Below are positions 44,809 to 53,499 of a stretch of 64,000 nt of DNA, one piece after another. The stretch covers positions 29,308 through 93,307 of the forward strand of contig JADBXR010000014.1 of NCBI GenBank assembly GCA_020403425.1, written 5' to 3'. The position numbers and the translations under genes were made by a program. This DNA comes from Chitinophagaceae bacterium. GTDB lineage: Bacteria; Bacteroidota; Bacteroidia; Chitinophagales; Chitinophagaceae. How positions within the stretch are numbered: the first letter of the stretch is position 1; the number at the start of each line of letters is the position of its first letter. The notes beneath the pieces are model-generated. The model searched no databases, was not told the origin of the DNA, and worked only from the letters and a program-made list of their open reading frames with translations.

Positions 44809-46026
44809 ATGTGGATCTTACAGCTGGCATGGAAAAACCTCTGGCGCAACCGGAACCGCACTGCCATCACCATGGCATCCATTTTTTTTGCCGTGGTCCT
44901 ATCCGTGTTGACCAGCAGTATCAAAACAGGCATCTTCGACAACCTCATCAAAAACGTGGTCAGTTTCTATTCGGGTTATATACAGATCCACAAACAGGGT
45001 TATTGGGATGAACAGATCCTCGACAACAGTTTTGAAAATTCTACAGTGCTTGAAAGAAAACTGTTGAATGATCCCCGCATCACAGATATCACCCCGAGAT
45101 TGGAATCTTTTGCACTGGCTTCTGCGGGCAATATCACCAAAGGCTGCCTGGTAGTAGGTATTGATCCGCAGAAAGAGGACAGGATCACCCGACTTTCCAC
45201 CAAACTGATTGCCGGTAAGTACCTGCAAGCAGGACACAATACCGCACTGGTGTCGGAAGGATTATTAAAAAGATTACAACTGCAACTGTATGATACCCTG
45301 GTATTGATAGGCCAGGGTTACCATGGTGCCACTGCTGCAGGGAAATATGTGATCAGCGGCGTAGCAAAATTCGGTTCGCCGGACCTGAACGATCGGCTCC
45401 TGTATCTGCCGCTTGGTACCGCCCAGGTACTGTTCGAGGCTCCAGGCATCCTTACTTCCTATGTGTTATCCATACAGGACCCCAAACAGGTGAACACGAT
45501 CAGCACCGACGCGCAGCAACTGGCCGGCAAAGAGTACGAAGTGATGAGCTGGGAGCAGATGATGCCCGATATCAAACAACACATCAAAACCGATAGCTCC
45601 AATATGGTGGTGATACAGTTGATCCTGTACCTGCTGATCTCTTTCGGCATTTTCGGCACTTTGCTGATGATGATGGCAGAACGCCGTTTTGAACTGGGCA
45701 TGCTGGTGGCCATTGGCATGCGCAAAAGCAAACTGGCATTATTGCTCCTGTCCGAATCGATCCTGACCGTGCTGGCGGGTTGCCTGTTGGGGATCCTGGC
45801 CAGTATCCCCATTGTATGGTATCTGCAGAAACACCCTATCCGCATCACCGGTAATGCAGCCAAAGCCTATGAACGGTTCGGTTTTGAAGCCATTTTTCCA
45901 ACATCGACAGACAGCGCCCACTTTATCAACCAGGGCCTGATGGTCTTGCTGATCGGGTTGGTATTATCGCTATATCCTTTGTTAAAAGTGACCCGCTTAA
46001 ATCCGGTTATTTCCATGAAAAAGTAA
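44809..46026 (+). CDS. FtsX/MacB-type ABC transporter permease 1
   Basis: A 405-residue inner-membrane permease of the LolC/LolE/FtsX type. TM1 is near residues 15-40 (LAWKNLWRNRNRT precedes it), followed by a periplasmic domain of about 210 residues and TM2-TM4 in the C-terminal 150 residues (about 265-285, 315-340, 370-390). The N-terminal WKNLWRNRNR box is typical of the family. It forms a pair with the next gene, as LolC and LolE do, and would extract a lipid-linked substrate for the LolA-like carrier. Confidence 0.88.
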   Translation: MWILQLAWKNLWRNRNRTAITMASIFFAVVLSVLTSSIKTGIFDNLIKNVVSFYSGYIQIHKQGYWDEQILDNSFENSTVLERKLLNDPRITDITPRLESFALASAGNITKGCLVVGIDPQKEDRITRLSTKLIAGKYLQAGHNTALVSEGLLKRLQLQLYDTLVLIGQGYHGATAAGKYVISGVAKFGSPDLNDRLLYLPLGTAQVLFEAPGILTSYVLSIQDPKQVNTISTDAQQLAGKEYEVMSWEQMMPDIKQHIKTDSSNMVVIQLILYLLISFGIFGTLLMMMAERRFELGMLVAIGMRKSKLALLLLSESILTVLAGCLLGILASIPIVWYLQKHPIRITGNAAKAYERFGFEAIFPTSTDSAHFINQGLMVLLIGLVLSLYPLLKVTRLNPVISMKK

Positions 46027-46036
46027 AACCATTATC

Positions 46037-47251
46037 GTGATCTTCAGAATTGCCTGGCGTAATATATGGCGTAACAAAATCCGCAGTCTCGTTATCCTGC
46101 TTTCGGTAGCGATCGGGCTGTTTGCAGGCATTGCCGTACTGGCCCTGTATAAAGGGATGATGAACAGTCGCGTAAGGACCGTGATCTATTCGGAAACCGG
46201 GCATATCCAGCTTCACCACAAAACATTCAAGAACGATTACGAGGCCCGTTTCGTCATCAGTAACCCGGAAAAACTGCTGCAGGAACTGCGCAAAAACGAA
46301 TCGGTGAAACAGGTGGCCACCAGGACCATCACACAAGGCATGCTGGCCACCACCACGGGCAGCGCAGGGGTACAGATCAATGGTATCGATCCAGCCATGG
46401 AAAATAAAGTATCCGGCCTGTTGCAAAAGATCCGTGTGGGAAGTGGATTTGAGCCGGGCAAAAAGAACCAGGTGCTTATCGGTAAAAAACTCGCCGATAA
46501 AATGAAACTGAAACCCAGTAGTAAACTGGTGCTCACGTTCACCGATGCCGACGGCAATATCATCTCGGCTGCTTTCCGGGTGGCTGCCATTTATCAGTCG
46601 GAGAACACACCCATGGACGAGCGCAATGTATACGTACAACAAACCGAACTGAACCCCATCCTGAACCTGGGCAACGGGATACACGAGATAGCCCTGATAC
46701 TTAAGCAGGATACCGCCACACATACCGTGGCAAAACAGCTGCAGCAAAAATACCCTGACCTGCTCGTAGAGCCCTGGCAAAACCTGTCGCCCGAAACAGA
46801 ACTGATGATCGATACGGTGGATATCACTTCCTATATCATCATCGGCATCATCCTGTTCGCATTGGCTTTTGGTATTGTGAACACCATGCTGATGGCCATA
46901 TTGGAACGCACACAGGAGATCGGGGTAATGATGGCACTAGGTATGAACCGGATCCGGCTGTTCCTGCTGGTATTTCTGGAAACCATTTTCCTGACATTGA
47001 TCGGCACACCGATCGGACTAGGCATCGCCTGGATCGTAACCAGTTACTATCACCGGAACGGCCTGAACCTCGAAAGCATGGGTAAAGAAATGATGAGCAA
47101 TTTTGGTTTCAGCACGTTGGTGTATCCGGAGTTTCCCACTGAAAAACTGTTGGGCATCATGGGTATCGTTTTATTCACAGCATTGGCATCCTGTATCTAT
47201 CCGGCACTGAAAGCCCTACGGTTACGACCCATAGAAGCATTGCGAAAATAA
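46037..47251 (+). CDS. FtsX/MacB-type ABC transporter permease 2
   Basis: A 404-residue paralogue of permease 1 with the same topology and N-terminal box IAWRNIWRNKIRS. The start is GTG at 46037, 10 bases after the previous stop; no ATG lies close by in frame. The periplasmic domain spans about residues 45-260, and TM2-TM4 follow. The C-terminal ALKALRLRPIEALRK is the usual end of this family. The two permeases are only moderately alike, suggesting a heterodimer. Confidence 0.88.
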   Translation: MIFRIAWRNIWRNKIRSLVILLSVAIGLFAGIAVLALYKGMMNSRVRTVIYSETGHIQLHHKTFKNDYEARFVISNPEKLLQELRKNESVKQVATRTITQGMLATTTGSAGVQINGIDPAMENKVSGLLQKIRVGSGFEPGKKNQVLIGKKLADKMKLKPSSKLVLTFTDADGNIISAAFRVAAIYQSENTPMDERNVYVQQTELNPILNLGNGIHEIALILKQDTATHTVAKQLQQKYPDLLVEPWQNLSPETELMIDTVDITSYIIIGIILFALAFGIVNTMLMAILERTQEIGVMMALGMNRIRLFLLVFLETIFLTLIGTPIGLGIAWIVTSYYHRNGLNLESMGKEMMSNFGFSTLVYPEFPTEKLLGIMGIVLFTALASCIYPALKALRLRPIEALRK

Positions 47252-47277
47252 AATCATGATCACTCAAAACAATCGGC

Positions 47278-47985
47278 ATGAGTACCGTAATTGACGCACA
47301 TAATATTTCCAAGATCTATAATAAGGAAAACATTCCCGTGTATGCCATCAACAATGTGCACCTGCACATTAACCAGGGGGAGTTCACCGCTTTGGTGGGC
47401 CCCTCCGGTTCCGGCAAGACAACATTGTTGAACCTGATCGGCGGTCTGGACAAACCCGACGAAGGAAAGATAGAGATCAATGGTATTGATATCACGGCCA
47501 TGAGTCCCAATAAACTCATCGATTTCCGTTTACGGAATATCGGGTTCGTGTTCCAGTCATTCAACCTGATACCGGTGCTCACCGCCAGAGAGAACGTAGA
47601 ATTCATCATGCAGTTGCAGGGCATCAATAAAACGGAGCGGGAGGCACGTATCCAGACCCTGTTCAGGCAGATAGGGCTCGAAGACAAGATGGACAGTCGT
47701 CCTTCACAGTTATCCGGTGGCCAGCAACAACGCGTGGCCGTAGCGCGCGCCCTGGCGTCGAAGCCACAATTCGTATTGGCCGATGAACCTACGGCCAATC
47801 TTGATACCGCATCCGCCTCGAACCTGCTCGATATCATGGCGCTGTTGAACAAGGAAGAAAACATCACTTTTATCTTCTCCACCCATGATGCCAGAGTGAT
47901 CGAGCGTGCACGGCGCGTGATCACACTGGTAGACGGGCGCATCACATCCGATACCGCAAAAGTGGATACACATGTACAGCACTAA
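47278..47985 (+). CDS. LolD-like ABC transporter ATPase
   Basis: A 235-residue ATP-binding subunit of the MacB/LolD group. Walker A GPSGSGKTTLL is near residue 41, the Q-loop in FVFQSFNLIPVL, the signature LSGGQQQRVAVARALA near residue 145, Walker B FVLADEPTANLD, and the switch His in FSTHD. It energises the two permeases encoded just before it. Its end overlaps the beta-barrel gene by 14 bases, tying the outer-membrane protein to the transporter. Confidence 0.92.
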   Translation: MSTVIDAHNISKIYNKENIPVYAINNVHLHINQGEFTALVGPSGSGKTTLLNLIGGLDKPDEGKIEINGIDITAMSPNKLIDFRLRNIGFVFQSFNLIPVLTARENVEFIMQLQGINKTEREARIQTLFRQIGLEDKMDSRPSQLSGGQQQRVAVARALASKPQFVLADEPTANLDTASASNLLDIMALLNKEENITFIFSTHDARVIERARRVITLVDGRITSDTAKVDTHVQH

Positions 47986-49150
47986 GGGGGTTTTCATACT
48001 ATTGTTTTGCGGCTGTTACCAGATGCTGGTGGCACAGGACTCCTTATCTGCGTCCCGTCAGAAAATAAGTTTCAACGGATACATCAAGAACCTCTCTTCC
48101 TATTCGATCGACAAACTGGGCCACCAAAATACATTCGGTAACCTGGTACATAATCGTTTCAATATAAAATGGAAACCCTCTACCGTCATCACTTTCGCTG
48201 CTGAACTGCGTAACCGCCTGTTCTGGGGCGATCAGGTCAGTCGTATCCCCGATTTTGCCAGTCGCCTCCGCAACAACAATGAAGTTTGGAACCTGCAGAA
48301 AGCCTGGGTCAGCAATAACAACCTGGTCCTGCACACCAATGTAGAGCGGCTGTATGTAGACCTGAAAAAAGACAAATGGCAGGCACGCATCGGCCGCCAG
48401 CGCATTAACTGGGGCATGGCCACCGTTTGGAATCCCAACGATATCTACAATGCTTATAATTTCCTCGATATTGATTACGAAGAACGGCCGGGATCCGATG
48501 CAGTCAGTCTGCAACGCAACCTCTCCGATTTTTCGCATGTAGAATTTGTGTACAGCAGCAGCGACGACCAGAAAAAGATCGCCGCTGCACGCTATTTCCT
48601 GAACCGGTGGAACTATGACCTGCAGTTCATTTCCGGTATCTATCACGGCGCAGCCACGCTGGGTTTGGGCTGGGCCGGCAGCATCAGGGAAACCGGATTC
48701 AAGGGTGAAGCACAATATTATTTTGCCGGCAAAGACTCAGCCAGTCAACTGAACCTGACACTCGCACTGGACCATGCTTTCAAACATGGATGGTACCTGA
48801 CTGTTGGCGGTCTGTACAACAGCCGTGGCCTGAACCGCAACCTGAATAACCCCGGCGAACTGAATCTTAACCTCAGCTCCAGGAACCTGATGCCTGCGCG
48901 GTTCAGCTGGTTGCTGGCAGTACGCAAGGAGATCAGTCCGCTCAGTACCGCCAGCTGCACAATTGTATACTCCCCACAGCTCGACCTCCTCATTCTTTCG
49001 CCCACCATCAGTTATAATATTTCCCCGCAATGGGATGCCGACCTTATCTGGCAATCCTTTTTTCTCCGTTACCAGGGTAGTTTTCAGGGTTTACAGGATA
49101 TCGGATACCTGCGTTTTAAATGGAGCTTTGCCGGTAACGGCAAACAATGA
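47972..49150 (+). CDS. Outer-membrane beta-barrel protein of the LolA-FtsX operon
   Basis: A 392-residue exported protein: signal peptide to about residue 22 (ending LVAQ), then a continuous series of amphipathic beta strands rich in aromatic residues, ending in the Phe-containing strand LRFKWSFAG. A segment GRQRINWGMATVWNPNDIYNAYNF near residue 142 resembles the W-N-P motif seen in alginate-export and DUF1302-like barrels. It is the last gene of the operon and overlaps the ATPase gene. It may receive cargo from the LolA-like carrier or export it across the outer membrane. The family is not firmly recognised. Confidence 0.7.
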   Translation: MYSTKGVFILLFCGCYQMLVAQDSLSASRQKISFNGYIKNLSSYSIDKLGHQNTFGNLVHNRFNIKWKPSTVITFAAELRNRLFWGDQVSRIPDFASRLRNNNEVWNLQKAWVSNNNLVLHTNVERLYVDLKKDKWQARIGRQRINWGMATVWNPNDIYNAYNFLDIDYEERPGSDAVSLQRNLSDFSHVEFVYSSSDDQKKIAAARYFLNRWNYDLQFISGIYHGAATLGLGWAGSIRETGFKGEAQYYFAGKDSASQLNLTLALDHAFKHGWYLTVGGLYNSRGLNRNLNNPGELNLNLSSRNLMPARFSWLLAVRKEISPLSTASCTIVYSPQLDLLILSPTISYNISPQWDADLIWQSFFLRYQGSFQGLQDIGYLRFKWSFAGNGKQ

Positions 49151-49192
49151 CACAGAAATTACAATGACGCGAAGGAGCAGGATGTAATTTTG

Positions 49193-49274
49193 CGTGAGGC
49201 GTCAGTCGTGAATGGTCAGTGGTGAGTAGTTAGTAGGAGAGTCATCACTGACGACTCACGATTCACGCCTCACG
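49193..49274. repeat. Long imperfect hairpin repeat
   Basis: Outer arms CGTGAGGCGTCAGTCGTGA (49193-49211) and 49256-49274 pair in 17 of 19 positions. Inner arms GTCAGTGGTGA (49215-49225) and TCATCACTGAC (49242-49252) pair in 10 of 11. It lies between the barrel gene and a short-chain dehydrogenase gene on the same strand, so it may terminate the operon or be a dispersed palindromic element. Confidence 0.7.
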
Positions 49275-49306
49275 ATCTCCCTTCATCAACCTATAAATAA
49301 ACACAT

Positions 49307-50023
49307 ATGCAATCATTACAGAATAAGACCGCCCTGATCACGGGTGCGGGGAAAGGAATTGGGCGGGCGGTAGCGCTTGCGCTGGCCAACGAGGGTGTAC
49401 AGGTAGGCCTGGTGGCCCGCACCGAAAAAGACCTGCAGGCAGTAGCGCAGGAAATCAAGGCGCTGGGAATCAAAACGGCTGTAGCCACTGCCGATGTCAG
49501 CGATATCCACTCGGTAAATGTTGCCGTGGCAAAGATCCGGCAGGAACTGGGACCCATCGATATCCTCATTAACAATGCCGGCACCGCCGCATTTGGAAAG
49601 TTTCTGGAGTTGACACCGGAGCAATGGGAGAACCAGGTTAAAGTGAATCTGTTTGGTGTATACTATACCACCCGTGCTGTTTTGCCCGAGATGATCGAAA
49701 GACAGACGGGCGATATCGTGAACGTATCTTCCACCGCTGGTTTAAAAGGCGCACCCGTTACCAGTGCCTATAGCGCTTCTAAGTTCGGATTGATGGGGCT
49801 CACGGATTCTTTGATGCAGGAAGTACGCAAACACAATATCCGTGTGACAGCACTTACCCCAAGTACCGTGGTCACGGACCTGGCCAAAAGCGCCAACCTT
49901 ATCAATAACAATGAAGAGCGAGTAATGCATCCTGAAGATTTTGCAGAACTACTGGTTGCCCAGCTGAAACTGAACAGGAGGGTGTTTGTGAAGGACGCTT
50001 CTATCTGGTCTACCAACCCGTAA
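49307..50023 (+). CDS. Short-chain dehydrogenase, 3-ketoacyl-ACP-reductase-like
   Basis: A 238-residue classical SDR. Cofactor motif TGAGKGIG at residues 10-17, NNAGTAAFG near residue 86, catalytic Ser in VNVSSTAG and the YSASK motif near residue 150. A basic residue after beta-2 (LVARTEKD) suggests NADP. It resembles FabG-type and sepiapterin-like reductases but stands alone, away from fatty-acid genes, so its substrate is uncertain. A palindromic repeat lies upstream and a repeat arm downstream. Confidence 0.85.
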   Translation: MQSLQNKTALITGAGKGIGRAVALALANEGVQVGLVARTEKDLQAVAQEIKALGIKTAVATADVSDIHSVNVAVAKIRQELGPIDILINNAGTAAFGKFLELTPEQWENQVKVNLFGVYYTTRAVLPEMIERQTGDIVNVSSTAGLKGAPVTSAYSASKFGLMGLTDSLMQEVRKHNIRVTALTPSTVVTDLAKSANLINNNEERVMHPEDFAELLVAQLKLNRRVFVKDASIWSTNP

Positions 50024-50039
50024 TCCAAAAACCAAATTT

Positions 50040-50065
50040 GCCGCGTCTTAGTGCCTTTGCGGGAT
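50040..50065. repeat. Single arm of the palindromic repeat family, copy D
   Basis: GCCGCGTCTTAGTGCCTTTGCGGGA carries the family words but the second arm is not evident. It sits between the SDR and pirin genes on the same strand. Confidence 0.5.
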
Positions 50066-50147
50066 GGTTCCTGCAATGGTGCTGAGGCGCCTTTTTATGA
50101 AACGATTTTCGGCGGCATTGTTTCGTACCTTTATAGAAACCCTTCCC

Positions 50148-51032
50148 ATGTCCAACATCCAACTGATCATAGAGGAACGTGCTGCCAATATTGGCAACTT
50201 CCTGGTGGGGCGTTTACTGCCATTCAGAGAAAAAAGAATGGTGGGGCCCTTCATCTTCATCGACCATATGGGTCCCACCAAAATGAGCGAGCGGGAAAAT
50301 TTCGACGTACAACCCCACCCCCATATCGGTTTGTCCACCCTCACTTTTTTATTCGAGGGCTCCATCATGCACCGCGACAGCATTGGCAGCGAAATAGAGA
50401 TCAAACCGGGCGAAGTGAACTGGATGACCGCCGGAAAAGGCATCGTACATTCAGAAAGAACACCGGAATACCTGCGGCATTCGGAGAAACATATGCACGG
50501 CCTGCAGATCTGGGTGGCCCTGCCCAAAGAGCTGGAGAACATGGAACCCAATTTTGCGCATGTGGACAAGGACCATATCCCTTACTGGATGGAGGGCGAT
50601 GTGAGTTATAAACTGATCGCCGGTGAGGCTTTCGGCAGAAGATCGCCAGTTCCGGTATACAGTAAGTTATACATGCTCGAGATCAAAAGCAGTACCCGGC
50701 AAACCATCAGCATCGGTCACGAACTGTATGGCGAATCGGGACTCTATATTTTAGAGGGCGCGGTTGAGAACGACGGTAACCGTTATGAACCCAAACAGAT
50801 CCTGGTGGCCAAAGAGAGCAAACTCTGCAGTTTTACGATCGAAGCCCATACCACTGTTTACCTGTTCGGTGGCGAACCCTTTCCGGAAGAGAGGTTCATT
50901 GACTGGAACTTTGTTTCCAGCAGCAAAGAGACATTGGTAGCGGCCAGGCAAAACTGGATCGATCAGCGATTCCCAAAAATTAATGGAGATGACATTGAAT
51001 TCGTTCCTTATCCTACACGTATAAAACCATAA
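50148..51032 (+). CDS. Pirin family protein
   Basis: A 294-residue bicupin. I chose the ATG at 50148 (MSNIQLIIEERAAN) because it fits other pirins; an earlier in-frame start adds about 28 residues that do not look conserved. N-terminal metal-site motifs are FIDHMGP near residue 40, QPHPHIGLSTLTFLFEG and VNWMTAGKGIVHSE, carrying the His and Glu ligands. Pirins are described as iron proteins or quercetinases in the cytoplasm. It is followed 2 bases later by an OsmC gene, a common stress-related pairing. Confidence 0.88.
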   Translation: MSNIQLIIEERAANIGNFLVGRLLPFREKRMVGPFIFIDHMGPTKMSERENFDVQPHPHIGLSTLTFLFEGSIMHRDSIGSEIEIKPGEVNWMTAGKGIVHSERTPEYLRHSEKHMHGLQIWVALPKELENMEPNFAHVDKDHIPYWMEGDVSYKLIAGEAFGRRSPVPVYSKLYMLEIKSSTRQTISIGHELYGESGLYILEGAVENDGNRYEPKQILVAKESKLCSFTIEAHTTVYLFGGEPFPEERFIDWNFVSSSKETLVAARQNWIDQRFPKINGDDIEFVPYPTRIKP

Positions 51033-51034
51033 AC

Positions 51035-51439
51035 ATGGACAAAGTATCTTCTTCCATCAAGACAGACCTGTATAAAATTGAGATCCAATCTCCCAGTGGT
51101 AACCTGCTCATCGCAGATGAGCCAATGGATAAAGGAGGCAAGGACCTGGGATTTTCTCCCAAAGAACTGCTGATCGCCGCACTGGCGGCCTGCACCAGCG
51201 CCACCCTGCGCATGTATGCCGACAGGAAACAGTGGGACCTGCAGGAGGTGAAGATCGACCTGGACCTGGACAGGAACGACAGCGAGAACAAAACCTATAT
51301 CAACCGGAAGATCCGGTTGATCGGGAACCTGGATGAGGAACAACGTGCGAGGTTATTAGATATCGCCAACAAATGTCCTATCCATAAAATACTGAGTAAT
51401 CCGATCGGGATCCACACTGAATTGTTACCGTTGAGCTGA
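51035..51439 (+). CDS. OsmC-family protein
   Basis: A 134-residue protein with the two redox cysteines of the OsmC/Ohr fold: CTSAT near residue 57 and NKCPIHK near residue 115. The preceding GFSPKELLIAALAACTSA helix is diagnostic. Members reduce organic hydroperoxides or handle acyl and thiol stress. It is co-transcribed with pirin, and its stop directly abuts the stop of the convergent phosphodiesterase gene with no intergenic space. Confidence 0.88.
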   Translation: MDKVSSSIKTDLYKIEIQSPSGNLLIADEPMDKGGKDLGFSPKELLIAALAACTSATLRMYADRKQWDLQEVKIDLDLDRNDSENKTYINRKIRLIGNLDEEQRARLLDIANKCPIHKILSNPIGIHTELLPLS

Positions 51440-53419
51440 TCAGTTATAAAGGTTGGTCCGCAACAGGTCGATACAATAATCGGTGATCCACGCACCCGCC
51501 ACATCCACATACACAATATTGGGTTTGTTCTGCCGGTTGATGGTTCCATCTTTGATCCATTCGTTCAGTTTTACCGGCAACCATTTATTGCCTTCGATCG
51601 AGTGATCGATGATGCTTTTGTTCTTGCGGATCACATTGGCCAGCAGCATAACCCCATTCACCAATGGGTTGATTTTTTCATCCTGAAACTCATTACAGAT
51701 CACCGGCGCCTCATCGGCACTTTGTGTGATCTGCCAGTCGAGACGGACCAGGTCGTTTTTATTCAGGGTATTATTCAGTGAGATAAAAAAGTTCCTTTCC
51801 TTTTCTATCAGTTCATTCATCTTATTGGTAGCCGCATAGGCCCTTCGGAAATTGATGAAAGCGTTCGATGTATCTGCGATCGAACAGCCGGGAAAACGGT
51901 GATCGGTCTGATCAGGTATCTCAAAGCTCAGGATCACTTTACCGGCCAGCTCACGTAAAGACACATCGCCGATCGTTGTTTTATTGGCAACATAGATATG
52001 ATCCTGTCCGATCCAGTGTAGCAGGCTGTCCTTCAAACCGGCCAGCGGTGTTTCTTTTTCACAGAAATGGCTGAATGTGGCCATCACGATCTCCTGCGGA
52101 TTGGTTTGCAGGAATTTTTTGATGGCCGTTGCTATCGGGTATAATCGTTCACCAAAACCACCGCCCAGCGCTTCATCCATACAGTCGGAGGAACAATGTT
52201 TGGTGTAGAGCATCTTATTGAATGTGCCGATGCGCAGGTCGAACATGCGGACACCGCCGTTCAGCTGGTTCTCTATATTCAGGCGCTGGGTAAGCGTGTT
52301 ACACTCGTTGATGGTACCTTTCTGCTGTCCGCCGGTAGCCGTTAACACACTCATACCTGCATCATGCGAGCCGGGTATCACGATATCTTTCAGCGTTTTG
52401 TTACTGCTATTCGGTTGTAATACCTGCTCCATCCACCTGGCAGGCTCATAAGCAGAAAAATTGCTGAGATATAATTGGCGGTCCGGGCCTGTATAGGCCA
52501 TCAGGAAATTATTCGCATCCACTTTACAGACAGATACGGGAAGATCTGTTGTGAAATAAGGGGGCAATTCAGTATGTCCGCGCGGGCTGGCAAAACCTGC
52601 ACCCATTTTATAATACAGGCGATTGTCTTTTTTATATCCGCGCCAGATATAGAACAGTTGATCAGAATTGTAAACCTGGTGCACCACCGGCGAGACCTGT
52701 GTCTGTGAATTGCCTTTGGGTTTTGCTTCGGACCAGCTGTTCTGGCTTGCGTCATAATCAGCGAAAAACAGCTGATCATTCTTACCCTGCCAGCAAAATC
52801 GCGCTATATTGTTATTGATCGCCGTTACATGCGGATAGTTCCTGGATCTTTCCTGTGGTATCTTATACGGGGCGGTCGCCTGTAGCAATCCGTTTGCATC
52901 TACCCGGAACAATGCATATAATAAGGTCTCTTTGTTATCAGCATGTGTAGACAATACCAACTGTTCTCCCAACTCTGCACCATCGATCCCCAATGAAACC
53001 TTTACGGGATCTGTGAACAGGACCTCATGGATAACCGACGGATCAAAACCCTGCTCTTTTGTACGGACCAGGTATTGGATCCTGCCTTTGGAGTTGATCC
53101 AGAAAAGGTATAAACGACCATGAAACGGTTGCAGCAACGGAGCGAAGGAAGAAGCAGCGCCCGTTATGCGGACCACAGGTGCCGCCACATTCGTATCGTA
53201 TTGTTTTCCCAGGTCGCTGAACAGAATATTCCCCGTCGATCCGGCCTCTTTCCATGCCACAAAATAGTTACCCTCAAAACCAGTGATGCTGGGCTCTCGG
53301 TCTGTTTGCTGCTCACCTAACATCCTGGCGGGTCGTGTAAAACTCAGGCCTTGCGCAATTGACGTTTTCTGCATGAATAACGCCGATAAAATGAGCAGGA
53401 TGTGAACTATTTTAACCAA
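51440..53419 (-). CDS. Exported PLC-X-domain phosphodiesterase with N-terminal repeats
   Basis: A 659-residue exported protein. The N-terminus needs a TTG start at 53419 to include the signal peptide (VKIVHILLILSALF, ending SIAQ); the first in-frame ATG would remove most of it. Residues about 30-330 have repeated strand blocks such as NYFVAWKE and RLYLFWI, like a beta propeller or lectin. The C-terminal 330 residues match the PI-specific phospholipase C X domain: IPGSHDAGM with the catalytic His near residue 350, GGVRMFDLRI, and the second His in TKHCSSDC. It could cleave inositol- or glycerol-type phosphodiesters outside the cell. Confidence 0.8.
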   Translation of the reverse strand: MVKIVHILLILSALFMQKTSIAQGLSFTRPARMLGEQQTDREPSITGFEGNYFVAWKEAGSTGNILFSDLGKQYDTNVAAPVVRITGAASSFAPLLQPFHGRLYLFWINSKGRIQYLVRTKEQGFDPSVIHEVLFTDPVKVSLGIDGAELGEQLVLSTHADNKETLLYALFRVDANGLLQATAPYKIPQERSRNYPHVTAINNNIARFCWQGKNDQLFFADYDASQNSWSEAKPKGNSQTQVSPVVHQVYNSDQLFYIWRGYKKDNRLYYKMGAGFASPRGHTELPPYFTTDLPVSVCKVDANNFLMAYTGPDRQLYLSNFSAYEPARWMEQVLQPNSSNKTLKDIVIPGSHDAGMSVLTATGGQQKGTINECNTLTQRLNIENQLNGGVRMFDLRIGTFNKMLYTKHCSSDCMDEALGGGFGERLYPIATAIKKFLQTNPQEIVMATFSHFCEKETPLAGLKDSLLHWIGQDHIYVANKTTIGDVSLRELAGKVILSFEIPDQTDHRFPGCSIADTSNAFINFRRAYAATNKMNELIEKERNFFISLNNTLNKNDLVRLDWQITQSADEAPVICNEFQDEKINPLVNGVMLLANVIRKNKSIIDHSIEGNKWLPVKLNEWIKDGTINRQNKPNIVYVDVAGAWITDYCIDLLRTNLYN

Positions 53420-53499
53420 CTTTGTTATAGCATTTATCAGTGAACTTTCGCCCTATTAAGTTACTGAAAAAAAGTTTCTCACTCTATAAATTCCTCGCC

